This document shows positions 13,635 through 13,755 of a DNA stretch of 13,755 nt, one piece after another. The DNA comes from an uncultured Clostridia bacterium (GTDB lineage Bacteria > Bacillota > Clostridia > Christensenellales > Borkfalkiaceae): positions 1 to 13,755 of the forward strand of contig CAKQJE010000032.1 in assembly GCA_934247225.1 (NCBI GenBank). Reading direction: 5' to 3'. Under the pieces are notes generated by a model. It was not told the origin of the DNA and did no database searches. It saw only the letters and a program-made list of their open reading frames with translations. The stretch's first letter is position 1. Every line of letters begins with the position of its first letter. The translations under genes were made by a program, and so were the position numbers.

Positions 13635-13755
13635 CACCATAAAGTCAGAGAAAGTACTGAGTCTGATTTAATTACAGTTTCAAGACAAAACTTTTGAAAT
13701 GTCAGGCTTTGATTTAAGTCTCAGTCTGTACAGTCCTCTCTCGTCGGCTTACGCC

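Larger units (their letters stand above)
13178..13755. other. Gene-free right end with hairpins and tandem composite repeat
   Basis: The region starts with the hairpins at 13197-13221 and 13345-13376, then holds two copies of a 199-bp composite repeat, the second cut by the window end. No credible coding sequence is present; open frames across the repeats have no ribosome binding site and no recognisable product. Confidence 0.6.
13391..13755. repeat. 199-bp tandem composite repeat (two copies, second truncated by window end)
   Basis: The 166 bases at 13391-13556 recur at 13590-13755 without gaps and with about five substitutions by eye, giving a 199-base period. Each copy opens with a forward double-hairpin repeat, continues with about 100 bases of A/T-richer core (containing TTTGATTTAA twice) and ends with a double-hairpin repeat in inverted orientation. 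Opposed ends make each unit resemble a BIME or a small MITE-like element. Confidence 0.88.

Noticed and set aside
13391..13755. CRISPR array
   Set aside because: Only two units with a 199-base period, the units are nearly identical throughout and there are no short unique spacers or cas genes.

Overview
The window looks like a chromosomal segment of a low-to-mid GC Firmicute, most likely an uncultured gut-type Clostridia. The signs are strong AGGAGG-type ribosome binding sites, two lipobox lipoproteins with MKK signal peptides, an LplA/YtcQ-style sugar-binding lipoprotein, an AraC-type regulator beside carbohydrate genes, and a surface protein built from the TC…CxxC…GH repeats common in Clostridia. 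No phage, plasmid, CRISPR, rRNA or tRNA signature was seen. The taxonomic call is inference from style, not a search.

Layout. (1) 108-4316, plus strand: a tight run of three genes for an ABC-transporter sugar-binding lipoprotein, a GH42-like glycoside hydrolase without signal peptide, and a small CE4/NodB polysaccharide deacetylase without signal peptide. (2) 4368-5246, minus strand: an AraC-family regulator with its own promoter and a strong terminator. (3) 5387-8208, plus strand, divergent from the regulator: a UlaG-like metallo-beta-lactamase-fold hydrolase, a D-galactonate-dehydratase-like enolase-superfamily enzyme and a short-chain dehydrogenase. (4) 8209-8614: two REP-like double-hairpin repeats and a terminator. 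(5) 8615-9169: a CvpA-like membrane protein with a TTG start. (6) 9170-10219: a 1-kb gene-free stretch with another double-hairpin repeat, a large nested stem-loop and a good promoter. (7) 10220-13177: a 985-residue lipoprotein made of cysteine-rich repeats. (8) 13178-13755: hairpins and a 199-bp tandem composite repeat that runs off the window end.

How the genes may work together (inference): the lipoprotein feeds an oligosaccharide importer whose permeases would lie upstream. The cytoplasmic deacetylase and GH42-like enzyme trim the imported sugar. The SDR, lactonase-like hydrolase and aldonate dehydratase then form the dehydrogenase, lactonase and dehydratase steps of an oxidative (De Ley-Doudoroff-like) route from an aldose to a 2-keto-3-deoxy-aldonate. 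The kinase and aldolase that would finish such a route are not in the window. The AraC protein is placed to control the divergent enzyme operon.

The most notable material is in the right half: a family of short two-hairpin repeats whose stems vary while keeping their pairing, its assembly into a tandem composite element with inverted ends, and the large repeat lipoprotein, whose codon usage and promoter suggest high expression.
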